5,717 nt of DNA from Gemmatimonadota bacterium. Lineage in GTDB: Bacteria; Gemmatimonadota; Gemmatimonadetes; Gemmatimonadales; Gemmatimonadaceae. Under the pieces are notes generated by a model, which was not told the DNA's origin, made no database searches, and saw only the letters and a program-made list of their open reading frames with translations. This document shows positions 5,703 to 5,717 of this stretch, piece by piece. How positions within the stretch are numbered: the first letter of the stretch is position 1; every line of letters starts with the position of its first letter. The stretch spans positions 1 through 5,717 of the forward strand of contig JAHFCS010000164.1 of assembly GCA_023249395.1 (NCBI GenBank), in the 5' to 3' direction. The position numbers and the translations under genes were made by a program.

Positions 5703-5717
5703 CTGCTTCTTGGATCG

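Noticed and set aside
5630..5717. tRNA gene as an integration site with an attachment repeat
   Set aside because: No integrase and no duplicate of the tRNA 3' end is visible; the window stops 15 bases after the tRNA.

Overview
The window comes from a high-GC bacterium. Its three well-recognised protein genes have strongly G/C-biased third codon positions. The tRNA lacks an encoded CCA, and the ribosome-binding site of cbaA matches a standard 16S anti-Shine-Dalgarno end. A B-type (ba3) oxygen reductase with a CuA subunit and a two-helix partner protein would fit Gemmatimonadota, Acidobacteriota or a similar soil or thermophilic lineage. That placement is a guess; nothing here fixes the taxon.

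Layout, all on the + strand. Bases 1-1356 are the 3' part of a long open frame of unknown function whose start lies outside the window. Its first ~160 codons look convincingly coding, while the rest has a flatter composition. Fifteen bases after its stop is a complete cysteinyl-tRNA synthetase, cysS (1372-2778). A short spacer with repeated CCGGAGC words follows. Next is a compact four-gene block for a ba3-type cytochrome c oxidase: an unknown two-helix membrane protein (2906-3181), a 57-residue single-helix subunit IIa (3178-3351), the CuA subunit II (3382-3849) and the catalytic subunit I (3846-5513). A repeat-rich spacer (5514-5629) carries hairpins and a good sigma70-like promoter, which reads into a complete tRNA-Thr(UGU) gene (5630-5702).

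How they work together. Subunit II would accept electrons from a periplasmic donor at its CuA centre and pass them to the hemes and CuB of subunit I, where oxygen is reduced to water and protons are pumped. Subunit IIa packs against this core. All metal ligands and the single K-type proton path known from the Thermus ba3 enzyme can be traced residue by residue. ATGA stop/start overlaps at 3178-3181 and 3846-3849 suggest translational coupling. No heme or copper assembly gene lies in the window. cysS and the tRNA are housekeeping translation genes on either side, without obvious functional linkage to the oxidase.

I do not see a new defence system, mobile element or CRISPR array. The points most worth a second look are the unidentified 5' open frame, the two-helix protein leading the oxidase operon, an Ala in place of the usual Pro beside a CuB ligand, and the hairpin that overlaps the tRNA promoter.
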